Source: Reticulitermes speratus (Eukaryota; Arthropoda; Insecta; Blattodea; Rhinotermitidae). From it: a stretch of 64,000 bases of DNA. The translations under genes were made by a program, and so were the position numbers. Below are positions 45,662 through 58,793 of this stretch, piece by piece (within the stretch, counting starts at the first letter, position 1; each line of letters opens with the position of its first letter). Where the stretch lies: contig JAJKFL010000011.1 in assembly GCA_021186555.1 (NCBI GenBank), positions 10,564,001-10,628,000 of the forward strand. Direction: 5' to 3'. A model generated the notes under the pieces. It saw only the letters and a list, made by a program, of their open reading frames with translations. It was not told the DNA's origin and made no database searches.

Positions 45662-47482
45662 CCCTTAAAAATAATTCCCGCGGGCGCGAGTCAACCATCC
45701 GCCTGACACGCCACATCAGCAAAGAACTCCTCGGGTAGTTGACAGCCCTCAGCAGTAAGAAATAGACGGTAACTCGTTGGCTTTGTTTGCACACTTTCTG
45801 CACGTGGAACGCCGTGATTTAACTGTCTCGGTGTTCCCGTTTGCTGGAACGAGCGCCGTTTCTTGGAGCGCGTTTTCAACAACCTGTGTACCAGGAACAC
45901 ATCTAAGCGATCACATAGAAGTAACCGTATTCGATGGCAGAAAAATGAACGGGTTTCATTTGAATAAATTTAATACATAGGCCTAGGAGGTTATCAGTTT
46001 TATTATCTACTTTGTTCCTCATATAAGATATTACGAATATTACATTGTGGTATAGGCCTACACACGTTAATACTATTCATCCTACATTACAGTGACTTTA
46101 GACAGTTATAGTCCTACTCAGACGTGTATGCAGATTAACAGTCGTGTTCAAACTAAGTGTACACCGGTTTGTTGTAACGACTAAAAAATTAATTCAAAGT
46201 CATAAAAACAATATATTTATCAAACGTTATACTACTGGTCCATTTTATTCAGCAAAATAAAACGTTATGTTAAATGCAATAATCGGTCTGTGGTCTAAAC
46301 ACTTCGTTCGTACTCTAATAATCTCCATCCGGGATGTGCATGCAAGGAAAGTATAGAGCAAGAGAAATATTTTGATTACAATCAATGTATTCAGCTTCTG
46401 TACCACCTGTCAACAAACATTCCTACATTATTCACCACAAACTTATATTCCATACTGCATTAATTAACTCTTCTAAATATCAATTTCTTCCCATTGTTGT
46501 AACAATACATGAACAACATGAACGAGACTAGTTCTAAATATAGAAATTACAACCTCGTTTTGTTTTGATACTTTAATACAAGGGAGCACAAATTTTCCAA
46601 AATCTGGGAGCCACCTCAAAATTCTAGGCGCCACAAAGTTGACATGAAGCAATTTCCTTACTAAAGCCCTACAAATGTTAGTACCACCTTACAAAATTTA
46701 TTCGTGCGAGGGACTTGGCCCCCCGGGATACATGCAGCCCTACTTCAATAGCAATATAAACTGATCGAGGTTCATAATTTACCGCTCTATGTGACCTATC
46801 TTGACAAATTAATGCTTTCAAATTAAATTTTAATTTGTATATAGAACCTCAATTCCTACACTGCAGGAAACACAGTCAGTGCCTATTAGAGAGACCAAGT
46901 AGTTAAGAATGTATCAGTTATAATTGATACATATATTAGGAGATTAAACAAACTCACTGAAAAAATGCAGATTTTTCTAATACCAAGGAAGGTAATATGT
47001 GCCGCATACAATTGTTAAATTCTAGTAGTAGGCACAATACCTGTTATGGCTGAGTTTCTCGCCGTAGAGCGGACGACATATTAGCTGTATAGCTCTGCTG
47101 CTGCTTCCCCTTCTCCTTCCTTCTTTACCTCAAAGTTCCATATTCTCTCTCCGTCGATCCTAGAAGCCAGCGGGCTCGAACTGGTGACCCTCGGATTTCT
47201 TGTCCGGTGTCTTATTTCCTAAGATCACGTAGTTCTGACACAAATAATAAGCACTTTTGATCGCCGAACAACACCGGCCTCCTACTTTACGCTTGGCTTT
47301 GTACTTTCAACTGCGGTAAAGTCTGCAGTAATTCTTTACTGCGGAACCTTGTCGCACTTCCCGGAAAGTTAACGAATATTAATGCATGTTTAGGCCTATC
47401 TTCAAATCAGACAAACACATTGGTGCCTTTCATTGGTAGTTATCTGGCGTGAAGAATTGAAATTAATAAAGACAGACGGTAA
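45662..47482. other. Mostly unassigned; one tRNA-like SINE relic
   Basis: At about 47060-47235 an antisense GGCTCGAACTGGTGACC may be a SINE head. The rest is AT-rich without recognised features. Confidence 0.35.
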
Positions 47483-47590
47483 GGTAAAGCAATCTCAGTA
47501 CAGGCCTCGACAGGCCCTGAGGGTCCCAGGAGGTTGAGGCTCCCAGACTTTCTAGACAATCGGCACATGAAGTGGTAAGGTAATGGCAGG
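47483..47590 (-). mobile_element. SINE family A, 3' fragment
   Basis: Complement of the family A end: GGTAAAGCAATCTCAGTACA, CCAGGAGGTTGAGGCTCCCA, CAATCGGCACATGAAG. Head missing. Confidence 0.8.
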
Positions 47591-48136
47591 GAAGAGATCG
47601 GGAAGTTATCGATTACTGAAATTATGCCGGCAGCTGCACAATTAAATCACTTACAGTTTGAGGTCAGAAAATTTTAGACACTTGATTACTTTTGCACGAA
47701 CCGTACAACAGTATTGGGCCATCATTTCTACAGCCAGAGTTGGTGCAGCTCTGTTACTGTGCGTATCGACTGTAGCGCCACACGTGAGAGACAGTAGAGC
47801 ATCCAAGACTTTCATTGGAAAATGTCACAGCAGACCAAGACAGACAGTAATTGCGGGCTGGAGTTCTCAAGGTCGTCCGTATTGCGTTTACGGTCTTGTG
47901 CGACGTAATGTGGCGTAGTTTCGTAGACACGACATCAGATCCCAGGAGACAGTAGCTGATAAAGTTGAAATGAGAAGAGTAAAGAGCTTGTGGCAATGTT
48001 GATCCACTCGTCAGGCTTTGGGTTTAGAGCGGTAGGTTCTACTAGGTGTAAAGCAACACTGAATTCCGGTCTTATTTAAAACATAACTATGCAGTGTTAT
48101 CAGGAACAGATCTAACACTGTTTACGGTCAGCGGCT
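47591..48136. other. No recognised feature
   Basis: Nothing recognised. Confidence 0.4.
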
Positions 48137-48839
48137 GACTAAGTGAAATTGGAAGACGCTATGGAATGGAAATGAATGTGGAAAAAATTAAGGTAATGAG
48201 AATCTCAAGGCAACCAGCCCCAATGAAAATTATGATTGATCAAAAGCAATTGGAAAATGTGGAATATTTGAATTATTTGGGTAGCATGATAACAAATGAT
48301 GCAAGGTGTACACGTGAAATTAAATCCAGAATTGCCATGGCAAAAGCAGCATTCAACAAGAAGAAGAATCTTTTCACCAGCAAACTGGACTTAAATTTAA
48401 GGAAGAAACGAGTCAAGTGCTACATTTGGAGCATAGCTTTGTATGGTGCTGAAACGTGGACACTTCGGAAAATAGATCAGAAGTATCTGGAAAAGAATGA
48501 AGAAGATCAGTCGGACAGATCGTGTGAGAAATGAAGAAGTATTACACAGAGTCAAAGAGGAGAGGAATATCGTACATACAATAAAAAGAAGAAAGGCTAA
48601 CTGGATTGGTCACATCTTGCGCAGAAACTGCCTTCTGAAACACGTGATTGAAGGAAAGTTAGAAGGAAGGATAGAAAAGACGGGAAGACGAGGGAGAAGA
48701 CGTAAGCAGCTACTGGATGACCTTAAGGAAAAGAGAAGGTACTGGAAATTGAAAGAGGAAGCACTAGATCGCACCCTGTGTAGACCTCGCTTTGGAAGAG
48801 GCTACGGACCTGTCGTAAGACAGACTGCAGAATGAATGA
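48137..48839 (+). pseudogene. LINE ORF2 C-terminal half (family 2)
   Basis: Starts at GRRYGMEMN and runs through VMRISRQPAPMKIMIDQKQ, NYLGSMITNDARCTREIKSR, KCYIWSIALYGAETWTLRK (48166-48534 frame). After a frameshift near 48500 with loss of about nine codons it continues as ISRTDRVRNEEVLHRVKEE, RRKANWIGHILRRNCLLKH and ends FGRGYGPVVRQTAE at 48833. This is the thumb and C-terminal region of a non-LTR retrotransposon reverse transcriptase. 5'-truncated. Otherwise well preserved, so the family was probably active relatively recently. Confidence 0.9.
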
Positions 48840-48874
48840 ATTTTCACTACTTCCCATTCTCTCCAACTTACCCA

Positions 48875-49085
48875 TACTTTACCTCTGAAGAATATGGTGG
48901 AGTGGAGTTACAACTCCGCTCATTCTTCACCTTGGACGTCATGGACGTGAGTGGTCAGTTTCACGCTCTGGCCGCTTTACCCCCAGGTCAGGATCCCCTT
49001 CCAGTACCCATGGAATAGGAGGCTCAAAAACAGCAGAGACTATGGAAAATTCTGAGCAGAGGCAACTTTCTTTCCTAGGCCCATG
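48875..49085 (-). mobile_element. SINE family D, partial
   Basis: Left part GGAGTGGAGTTACAACTCCG, then CTCTGGCCGCTTTACCCCCA and CCATGGAATAGGAGGCTC match the family D body. The tRNA-like head is lost. Confidence 0.7.
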
Positions 49086-50555
49086 ATTTCTCGGTTATGA
49101 CGAAATATTCCTCTCAGAACACCAAATATGCTACCCCGGCTCTATCAGATACCAGTCTCCAGCGAAAAGCGGTAGGCTGCACACTGACTTCATTGCCCCA
49201 AAATTTTGGTAGGTGGATGCGAATGGTTTCAGAGGAAAGAGGGTTAACGTCTTCTGGCGTTTCGAAAGACTGCAGTACATTTCTTTTTCAAGGGTTAAGA
49301 GGTCCATGTACGTTAAGTTTCAGGGGAAGATGCTACCTTCTTCTTCAAGGTAGAAGAAGACGAGACCAGAGGATGCTGCTGCAGTATGTCCAGACCTCTT
49401 TTACTGAATTTCACCCAAAACGAGCAATAAAAGTCAACGCGAGTGGTTTAGTTTAAAAAAGGTTGTTACCAATTATCACTCCATGAAGGTGTATAGAAGG
49501 CGTGGAAGCTAACAGCCAAGCTTTCTAGTTCTTTTAACTCGATTCCTATATTTTCGCTTTACCCGTCATACACATGGGAATCTGCATCGGACTCAGAGTC
49601 CGAGAGGACTATAAACGCCCCAGCAGGCAACCGAACAACGTTCCTATAATCTGTAAACATTCACTGTATTAATGTACTGTCATAATTAAAGTAATTAAAA
49701 TACAATTAATTAAATTAAATTAATTAAAGTATATTAATATATAAACAATTAAATAATAAATAAATAATAATAAATAAATTATAAATAAAATAAAATAAAT
49801 AAATAATTAATTAAAGTACAAATTTTGGGCTTGAATTCTCGGGTGGTAAAATAGAAACATTTACTAATTTCTGACAAATGAGTCTTGTTACTTTAATTCA
49901 TTTGTTATAATGATGGGAAGAATATGTTTCATTACGAGTGATCTCCACCCATAAATTCTAATATTTGTGAAAAAGGATTTCAAAGTATAAATTCCTGTGA
50001 TTAAATCCTTGGTGCATGGAGCCAGCTACGCTATTTGCTTTGTGTAGACTAAAATCTTCTAACCCAAGAAGTTCTAAACTAATTAGCAGTCAAAGACGGC
50101 AGGTCTCAGATCTTACACGGGACTGCGGAAGTCCTACCTAGTTTCCTGTTACACAATCTGTTTACATCTTCTACAGCGTTCCAGGAATTAATGCGTAGCT
50201 AACGTAGCTAGGCTCCATCAACGATACTGTACTTTCCGAACGTTACGAAGAAAACGCCATTCAAAACGAACGCCATTCAAAACGAACGGTATTTTCACAT
50301 CTTCTTGCTTTCCTTCGTGTTCCTCAGCTTGCTCATCTCCCTTTCTTACTTTTTAAGTAAATATTTCGTTTCTTACTAATTAGTTAAATACACATTATTA
50401 ATTGTCCAGCACGGTTAGTACTGTATCAATACGAGTTGTGGCCATTAGACCAGATAATACCGAGTGGACCATTTCGTGCTTGACCCAGAAGCCCGATGAT
50501 CCGGCAGCGTTGTACAAGTATCTTATGCCGCATGTCGGAAGGAGTAACAGTCAGT
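49086..50555. other. Unassigned; AT-rich low-complexity tract
   Basis: A TAAA/TTAA-rich low-complexity tract at 49683-49815. A 119-codon frame at 49097-49456 has no recognised domain. A 19-bp direct repeat (GCCATTCAAAACGAACG type) occurs near 50252-50290. Confidence 0.4.
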
Positions 50556-50569
50556 AAAGGTACACAATG

Positions 50570-50827
50570 CGATCCCTGTGGTCGTGCGGTCTAAGGCGTG
50601 GGTCTACGGCCGCTCGTTTGGTAGGATTGTGGGTTCGAATCCCGCTTAGGGCATGGATGTCTGTCTCTTGTGGGTGTTGTGTGTTGTCAGGTAGAGGTCT
50701 CTGCGACGGGCTGGTCCCTTGTCCAGAGAAGTCCTACCGAGTGTGGTGTGCCTGAGTGTGATCGTGAAGCCTCGAAAAAAATGAGGCGTCCTAGGCCCCC
50801 AAGGGGCTGTCGAGCCATTGGAAAAGA
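50570..50827 (+). mobile_element. tRNA-derived SINE, family B, full length
   Basis: tRNA-like head with GCGGTCTAAGGCGTGGGTC and B-box GGGTTCGAATCCCGC, body AGGTAGAGGTCTCTGCGACG, end CCCCAAGGGGCTGTCGAGCC. Exact 14-bp target-site duplication AAAGGTACACAATG at 50556-50569 and 50828-50841. Confidence 0.92.
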
Positions 50828-50888
50828 AAAGGTACACAATGTATTGCAGAGATAATAATCTGTAGAAAGTGTCATAAAAACATACCAG

Positions 50889-51090
50889 TGCTACAGCACA
50901 TGCTCAAAATATTGCCCTACTGACCGAATGCTCTCAGTACACCTACGGAACACGTTGTTGTTAAATGTCCGGAGTTCTTGCCCGGAAATTGTTAAAATCT
51001 CGCAGCGGATGTTGTTTCTTACGTTTTGCAGAGTGCGGGGATTTGTTTTGTACGCTTTATCCTTCAAACCTCCCCACAAATAATCCACTC
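50889..51090 (-). pseudogene. Tc1/mariner-superfamily transposase C-terminal remnant
   Basis: The minus-strand frame starts DYLWGGLKDKAYKTNP and ends RSVGQYFEHVL. The pattern FLWGYLKDKVY..P..L..LK..I..EI...RRC.....GQ.FEH.L is the C-terminal end of insect DDE transposases distantly related to mariner. All upstream catalytic sequence is missing. Clade not determined. Confidence 0.6.
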
Positions 51091-52850
51091 TCTATGACAG
51101 AAATCGTTTGTTATTTACACAAGGTTAGAATATGACAGCATTGTACATTTTTCTCCTACATGTCACAGGTGCAATGAATGAATGAATGGACGTTATTTAA
51201 CAGCTCTGTACCAACTACAGATTTATTTAGTTTACATTGATAAAAAGGGTCCATCGCTTTCGGTGAGCTGACAGGGCGTGGAAGGAAATGCGTTGTGTCA
51301 TACTTCAAAAGTACTGATCCGGAAATCACGCCGGGAGAAGGCGGAAAACCACAAACATCATGACAGTCCCTGTTCTGACAGCGATTCTAATTGCGCACTT
51401 CGCATATGCAAATCAGAAGGTTTACTGCAAAATTCAACTTCATCCGTTTCTTTGTTAGAATCTGTTAATAAGTGTTAACGACAAAACGGGGATTTGGAAC
51501 ACGTGGCTCGTGTCCAGATATGTACTTGGAACATGAAAACCAACAAAATAAGAGGATACCAGGTTTCGGTGTTTCCTGCAGGGACCTTAAACAAAAATCA
51601 GGTGTTTTAGGGTGTCCAATCCGTGCATTTTTTAGACCAATGTATTCAATTTAGTTGGTATAATAATTGAATACAAAATCGGATGGTATAACAAAACATA
51701 TACCTAATTAAATTTATGAGCTAACACTTGGATGTGTCACGTTATTCAAAGTTTCTTGGTAAAAGCATATGCAACATAATGTACAGTCAGAGAAAAAAAC
51801 AGCAATGGAAACATTCACTTCCGAATGGAAGCCGATCACCGGCAATTGTTTCAAAACCTGACGTAACTGGCCATGGGCATCAGTTAAATCCTAGCTCAGG
51901 GTTTACAAAGGCGCGAACACAAACTGGATATTTCGGTCATTAATCCAGCTTATGGGGTAAGTACAGTAAAAATGCAACTATGGACAATGATTACGGCGCA
52001 CCTCTCTTGCTAAACTGCAAATTGGTAGATTTATATGTAATATTTCGGGTGCAAGATTGTAAAATAATCTTGGAAGTTTAAATTTTCCAGGCGCTTGTAC
52101 GCGGGCACGATACGTGACTTAGACAATAGAAACAGAAGCCGAAAACTTCTGCTGTAAAATCGCGGCTAATACTTCCACATTGTGAGATGGCAGTTGACGA
52201 ATCTGGGCCAATTTTCATCAGTAAAAGTCAGTCATATTCGAATTGGCTTCCTCGAGCGAGTTTGGGGATTCCGGGACCAAAATGAGAAGAGTCAGTCAAA
52301 AGTCCCGACTGAAAATTCGAAACCTGCAAACGCTCTGAACTTCATGTGCGAGAATTAGTGCACTTTTGCTTCGGCCTCAGGAGGAGCGCTTTGGCTTCAA
52401 ATCCAGCGACGACGGCACAACGTTCTCGCGACTTCGCCACCTCTTGGAAGTTTACATTGCAACAAAATATTAAGATCCGTCCAGAATTAATTAAATCCAC
52501 TGCTAACTGCGGTAAAATTAATTTAAACTTCGTCAACATTGCAGTGACAGTGACAAAGGTTAAATTATGAACTGAAATTAAAATAACACTACCGCGAACA
52601 CCGAGCTGACATGCTGCACATTCAGTTGTAATTTTCTTTGGAAACGACATCCCGTTGCGTTATCGTAACTCAGTAATTCCATAAACAATTCAGTCAAACA
52701 AGTATCTGGATGAGCAGTGCGATGGGTATTTTCGCAGCGCGTACAGAGTACCTTTCGTGCTTCAGGTGCATGAATTTCTGTAACGTGACTCTGGCAATTT
52801 GTGCATAACAAGAAGGACTTTACCTTATCGGCGGTGTTCGAGCTTCCGGT
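51091..52850. other. No recognised feature
   Basis: Several frames of 60-100 codons with no recognised domain. Confidence 0.4.
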
Positions 52851-52975
52851 GTGAACTGTCTCCCTGATGATGGTTATATATATGCCACCGAAACATGTCG
52901 AAGTAAAAATGATCCTTTAACGACTTTTTGTTATATAATAAATTTGTGCATTACTGTTGGTACTTTGTAGTTAAT
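52851..52975 (+). mobile_element. Penelope-like/retrozyme relic, single arm
   Basis: Hammerhead motif followed about 45 nt later by TTGTGCATTACTGTTGGTAC, the same downstream motif as at other loci. No second arm or tail seen. Confidence 0.5.
52858..52906 (+). ncRNA. Hammerhead-type motif, intact core, weak stems
   Basis: CTGATGA (52864-52870), a TGG/CCA-like short stem II, GAAACATGTC (52890-52899), GAAG. Stem I CTCC/GAAG has one mismatch. Confidence 0.5.
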
Positions 52976-53633
52976 AATAGTTAACAAGTAGTTGTATTTG
53001 ACTGGACTGTTTATGGAATAACTGAGTTGTAATTATCAGTTTATGAATCAGACACACGAGCACTTTGCGATGTCAGCTATTTGCCGTTTGAGTGACTCTA
53101 ATAAATAAGTGCAGCGTGCTGCATAAAAACGTAATTTTTTTAAAGAAATTTTAATATATAAAATTGAATTACGTCATATCTATGAGAGTCAGTAAAGCCT
53201 TCACGAAACAGATGCAGCATAAAATAGTTGCCATTAATTAATGACATCATTTGCGAGAGTATTTTCAACCCTTCTTTTCTCCTTGAATATATGTGTCAGT
53301 TCGCAACACATTACACAGTGTTCCAACCTCTTGGTCCCTCATAATGGCCCAAAGGTAATAAAAAATCTTGATCGATCTCGTTAGTGACAATCTTTCGTAG
53401 CGAGGTTAAATTAATTACAATCGGGCTAAATTTCTCGTGCACAGAGCACCGGTTCTGCCTCCCACGCACAGGCAATCCTCACATCAGTATACAAGCGTTG
53501 GTACTGACATTCTCAACCGTACTTCCTCATTACTTGTTTTAGCCCACATGTGCGTCGACTCCTTCTTCTGGAAGAAATCTGAGTTAGTCTCTCTGAAGAT
53601 TCAATATTCTGAGATATGAAGTCGTGTCAAAAA
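52976..53633. other. No recognised feature
   Basis: Nothing recognised. Confidence 0.4.
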
Positions 53634-53635
53634 GG

Positions 53636-53826
53636 TAAAGCAATCCCTGTACAGGCCCTTAGGGTTCCAGGAGGTTGAGGCTTCCAGAATTTCTAGACAG
53701 TCGGCACATGAAGGTGGTATGGTTGTCAGCTCTATGCACCGGCCGCCTTTACCACCCAGGAAATACTCCTGGTACTCATTTCTGTTACAGGCTCAGTCGA
53801 CCCCATGGCCATAATGCGGCCGAAAG
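53636..53826 (-). mobile_element. SINE family A, head missing
   Basis: Complement of the family A body: GGTAAAGCAATCCCTGTACA, CCAGGAGGTTGAGGCTTCCA, CAGTCGGCACATGAAGGTGG. It ends at the CGGCCGAAAGG junction before the tRNA-like head. Confidence 0.85.
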
Positions 53827-56366
53827 GTATGAAGTCGTGTAGACTGGTAAATAATTTCTGAAGTTTTGAACAGCTTGCACACTTAATCTTCAGAGTCCTA
53901 GCTCCCCAAAATAGTGACTCAGACTGCGTAGATCCTGCAGATGAAGGCATTAGTAATCATTTAACAGTCGACACAGGTTCACATTGGCTACCAAAAGACT
54001 TGAGTCTCAGTCAACACTGTTAACAGGACCTTAAGTCTCACATATTGTGTCTTTAATATTGAACTCAGACTTGATTGTCATTATTCTTCCTGAAACGCAC
54101 GTTGGCCATGTTTAATTCAGTCCTCGCTTTAGATAATGTTGTGCCATGTCATTGAATGTGTCTAACTACCAACACGTGTACGGTTATAATGAAGGCTGGG
54201 CGCACAAAATCATTAAGTTCCACATGAGTTTAATTGAGGTCATTACAGCAACCACCATTCATAGCCGCCGCTCTTTGTTTTGTCCATACCAGCCCGTGTC
54301 CTAAATGAACCGAACACATCGTGTGTTTAAAACTGCAACTCTTCTAACAAATGGTTCATTGAATGACATTTACTTTCTACTTTCGTATAAAATAACATGT
54401 TCATGTACGTGCGTAATTGCTTTTGAGTTTAATTAACGGTACAGTTCCACCTTCCGGCATTTACAGTTGAGCTAAATGATGACAGAAGCTACATACAACA
54501 GCCCTATAATTACAAGAAAAAACTGGCGCGTAAATGGTGAGCCTGTTTCAAAGTTTTATCCTTTGTATTGTCCTGTACAGCAGAGAGAATCGCGCCAGAG
54601 GACACCCTGCCAAATTAAAATCAACCATTTAGATAATTAGATAATTATTATAATATTTTGCTGTCATATAGATATACGTACTGAAACAAATGTATATGAT
54701 TCTAAATGAATTATCATGAAACAGTAAGAGAATAGTATGACTTTAAAATATTATTGCACGTGGTTCTGAACAGCTAGAACAGTAGTATTAAAACTGTAAA
54801 CTCCTTCAAGACTTTTCTCTGTGTTTGTGTACATAAGAGGTGTTGAGAAGTGCCGATCCCCAATCCAGTGAGTACTACCAGATATGTAAAATAATTCGTT
54901 CATTCAGAAGCTATTTTCGAATTGAAAAGACCATACAGCCTAATTCATGATGGCTGAAAAAAAATAAAAGAACAGCGTGTTAAGAAAAGGAATTTCAAGC
55001 TTCCACTGTCTTCTTTACTCTGCTTACATAGCTCAGTAAACTGACTTTTTGTCTGGGCCATTTACGATTATAAATAATACACACTTAATTACAATTAAAT
55101 TAAAACCCTCTACGCAAAGTTCACAACGCACAGCAATGACGCTGAGTGTCAAATGATTTTCAATAATTTTCGTAATTTAAGAAAAAAGAAACTGAATTTG
55201 AGTCATGTGTGCCTTTTACATTTCGTCTATTAGGGAGCCACTGACAATTCCAACATTTAATGTTACATTTTTCCTACTCTTAACACAACGCGGTACTCAT
55301 GGTTTCAAAAGGAGCTGACAACAGCAACTCTACTCTTATGGAAGCATCACAGCTTGGTCGTGAATCTTCGAATTCCTGTTATATCAAAGCTTTCTTAGTT
55401 TTCATGTAAGGCTTCTAACGCCTTTTAATGCAAGGTTCTAATGTAGACGCCCGGGGGGAATGACACGTAATGTTAGGCACAATTCTGTAATAATGGTGAT
55501 AACTTAAACAAAGACGGTGATACGAACTTTACAGTGTGAATTAGATACGTTCCGCAGACGATTGGCAGTTACATTTACATTTCTCGTTATAACAAACTGA
55601 GCACTGAAAAACTCCGTACTTCGAATTTTTAATCCCGAGATTGCGGTTTTTCATCGGAGACTAATAAAACTCTTTGATACATCCTATCACAGCTCAGAAT
55701 ACACATAGCTTTGCATTTACACTCGGCGTTATTAAACCCCTGTAGCTGATATGGCGTTTTCTTAGGTTCAGACTGTTCCGACGTAGACTGCATTCGCGCT
55801 TAGCAAGACAATGGCTACATGTGACAAGGTAGGTTCTCCCAGCAGTGTTGTTGTAGATTCAAGTCTTCTGGTTATGTTGCGTATTGTCGAAAGCTAAGTA
55901 TGTACCGACGTTTCTCCACCCTCACGATCAAGCAGTCCTAGACTGGGTAAAGCAGTCTCTTAGCTCTTAAGCTCCCATATTATTAATGCTACAGAATATC
56001 TCCGCAGGGATCACACGTTTCGGTGCAATGTACGACACTTTCGCATCGCACTCTGCATGTAGCGCCCTCAGATGCTCCCTCGAACGCCGGTCTCCGTCTC
56101 CTCACTTACTGCAGACAACCTGTGACTATACGTAAAATAATTCATGGCCGGACATTCACATTGTTTCAAATACATCACATAAAACTGCCTTACCTTTCGA
56201 CGACATGTAATTACGCAGCTAACGAGGCGTCGGCACATAAGTCAAGAATCGATCAGTCAGAAAGGTTCTTAAGGAAAGTGTCAAGTATATTGGTCTTTTC
56301 TGACTTAGCTTGCTTTATGCCTGATTTCAAATCAGTGCTGAAGAGGTAACTTGTATGACACGCAGC
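53827..56366. other. No recognised feature
   Basis: Long AT-rich stretch with short frames only. A weak GACGTTTCTCC match to the ACGT-type hammerhead flank lies at 55908, without core. Confidence 0.4.
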
Positions 56367-56374
56367 ATCTAAAG

Positions 56375-56614
56375 CAGCGTTATCAACATATGGGCCACGA
56401 CCCAAATTTGGGTCGCGAAGCTATTCTGAATGGGTCACGAAACAATGATTTGCATGCTGATTTTATAACATACATGTTTATATTCAATTTACTAAATCAT
56501 TAAAATGGTACACTTTTTTTACTCTACACCTGTCTTTATTTCTGACCTCTGGAATCGCAAAACCAAGCCATTGGCCTAATGTGGGTCGCAGCTCAAAAAG
56601 GTTGAAAGACAGTG
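56375..56614 (+). mobile_element. hAT-type MITE, degraded, 240 bp
   Basis: Ends CAGCGTTATCAACATATGGG and the complement CACTGTCTTTCAACCTTTTT, followed inward by GACCC-rich blocks on both sides. The 8-bp flanks ATCTAAAG and ACCTCGAG share five positions. Non-coding. Confidence 0.55.
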
Positions 56615-56804
56615 ACCTCGAGTTTGTTACTGACCATTGGACCCATAATTGGAACATTGGGTATATGGGGTAAATTGGTAGAAAACTGGCAGCTGTTATG
56701 GAAACGTTAACATAAAAATGATAGTCCTGAACGAAAAGCTTCACTTTCCCTAACAAATAATAAAATCATATAAACCTCCACGTGATTGGTTTACTTCACA
56801 GTGA

Positions 56805-57000
56805 CAGACCGGCTCTGGGGACCACCAAAACTCCTATTCATTGGGTACCAGTATTCTACCAAGGGGGTAAAGTGGCCAGAGCGTGAATGTGACCACTCAC
56901 CTCCATATACTGCCAAGGTTAAGAACAAGTAAGCTATACGTCTGCTCCTCCTCTATGCCTTCATGACGCGGACAGCGATAACTTCACCTTTACCTACGAG
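56805..57000 (+). mobile_element. SINE family D, head missing
   Basis: AAGGGGGTAAAGTGGCCAGA, then ACGTCTGCTCCTCCTCTATG and the tail follow the family D order. Confidence 0.6.
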
Positions 57001-57634
57001 GGAATCATTTACAAATGGTGCAAGATTAGGAAAAACAACAGCAGTCTATTTCAAGGCACAGTCCTGTAATTAGCAGCTACTGACGAAAACCACGATTAAT
57101 TTCAGCATAACTGATGGGCTTCATTGGATTCGAAAAGGGTACCCGTATTTCCCGAGCTTACTCCGTGGAGAGTCGCAACGAATTATAAATTGTCCTTGCG
57201 AATTCATAGCATGTCGCTACGCAATGTGGCTGTATTATTGAATTAAAAGTGTAGAAAGGGCAGATTTAATCGCCTGTCCAGCTTGTCTTTCAGCAAACAT
57301 AGACAAGGCTGAAAAAAGCAACACTGCGGCATTGTGTGTGATGGATATGTTGCTTTCCTGGAAGAAGATTAGCAAAATTAATCAACCCACACCAACACAA
57401 CCTGCAGGAAATTCATTACAGCGTATTCTAGGTACAGATAATGCAGCTACCGTGCTCCCTGCCACAGTAACTTGATAGCCAGAATACACGCGAAACTCCT
57501 ACGAAGTATGTTTAGCACGAACAAGAAGTTAAGTAAAATCATGTGCAAGTCTTACAACAAACATTACAAGCCGCAAGATGCCTTACAACTTACAAGGGTA
57601 CAAAAAATATTTACGTTTTTACAGTAACATTGTA
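57001..57634. other. No recognised feature
   Basis: Nothing recognised. Confidence 0.4.
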
Positions 57635-57936
57635 AGGTAAAGCAATCCCTGTACAGGCCTGGAGAAGTCCCGAGGTTTCCGGGACGTTGAGGCTCCCAGA
57701 TTTCCAGACAATCGGCGCATGAAGGTGGTAAGGTTGTCAGCCCTATGCACCGGCCGCCTTTACTCCCCACGAAGTATTCCTGGTACTCATTTTTGTTAGA
57801 GTCGACCCCAGTGCCATAGTACGACCGGAAGGATTAAGTCAATGAAATAGTCCAATGACTCCATCGGGGATCGAACCCGCGACCTTCCGGCTCTAGGGGG
57901 CACTGCCTCAACCAACTGCGCCATCGCGTGCCCCCA
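57635..57936 (-). mobile_element. tRNA-derived SINE, family A, full length
   Basis: Minus strand begins GGGGGCACGCGATGGCGCAG with B-box GGGTTCGATCCCC, then the family A body and GGGATTGCTTTACC end. Short flanking repeats ACAGTAA. Confidence 0.9.
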
Positions 57937-57939
57937 CAG

Positions 57940-58785
57940 TAAAGTACATATTTTGTTGCCCGATTTTAACCCCATTTCGATATTCTCGACAGATTTTCAG
58001 AACAGACACCAATACCAAATTTCACGGAAATACGTCCAGTGGAAGCCGTGCGATACATGCGCAATACGGAGAGGGGAAAGTGTGGACATGAAGCGGATAT
58101 GCGCTTTTTGCGACTATACAAAGGCGCCTAATAAAATCGATTATAACCTTCTATCAGTAACTGAATTACTCGCCCCCCACAAGCACGAATTTTGTGACAG
58201 TTCTTAACTGCGGAGGTGTGCGCTGTGTAAAACCTGAGCGTGGGTGCTGTCCTTACACCTACTCCAGATCCTCCACGCCGCACTTCCGCACCAAAACCAA
58301 CCACAGTCTCGGCGTGGCTAATACCGCAGTACAACAACGTCCACAACATGTTACCTCTAAATACCATCTTCTTCATGACCAGAATGTGATTTGCGCATTG
58401 CAAAGCTTCGTACAGACACGTTCTGTATCTTCCTCCAGAGACTATTCAACTCCACCTCTCGTTCTCCTATTCACAAAATATAACAATACGTAAACAAAAA
58501 TTTCCACGTAGCAGGAAGCAAGTCTGTGTGGATGAATAAAGAGGCGAGGCCAACAACCCGGACGTGTCTTCCGTATTGAAATGGGTCGCGATTTTCAAAT
58601 GTGGCATTCAGGTGCACTAGGAATTTACGTCCTTTTCACGAAAAAAAAAAGTTTAGGACGACAGAATGAAATGTTTATCAGAGAAACAAAGACCATGTGT
58701 CTTCAATTTCCACTCCGCTTGAGATCAGTGACCACACACAGCGATACAAGTTATAGCTGTACTGGAATTGAGAAAATAGTGCATA
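57940..58785. other. No recognised feature
   Basis: Frames of 84-99 codons without domains. Confidence 0.4.
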
Positions 58786-58793
58786 CTCTAGAG

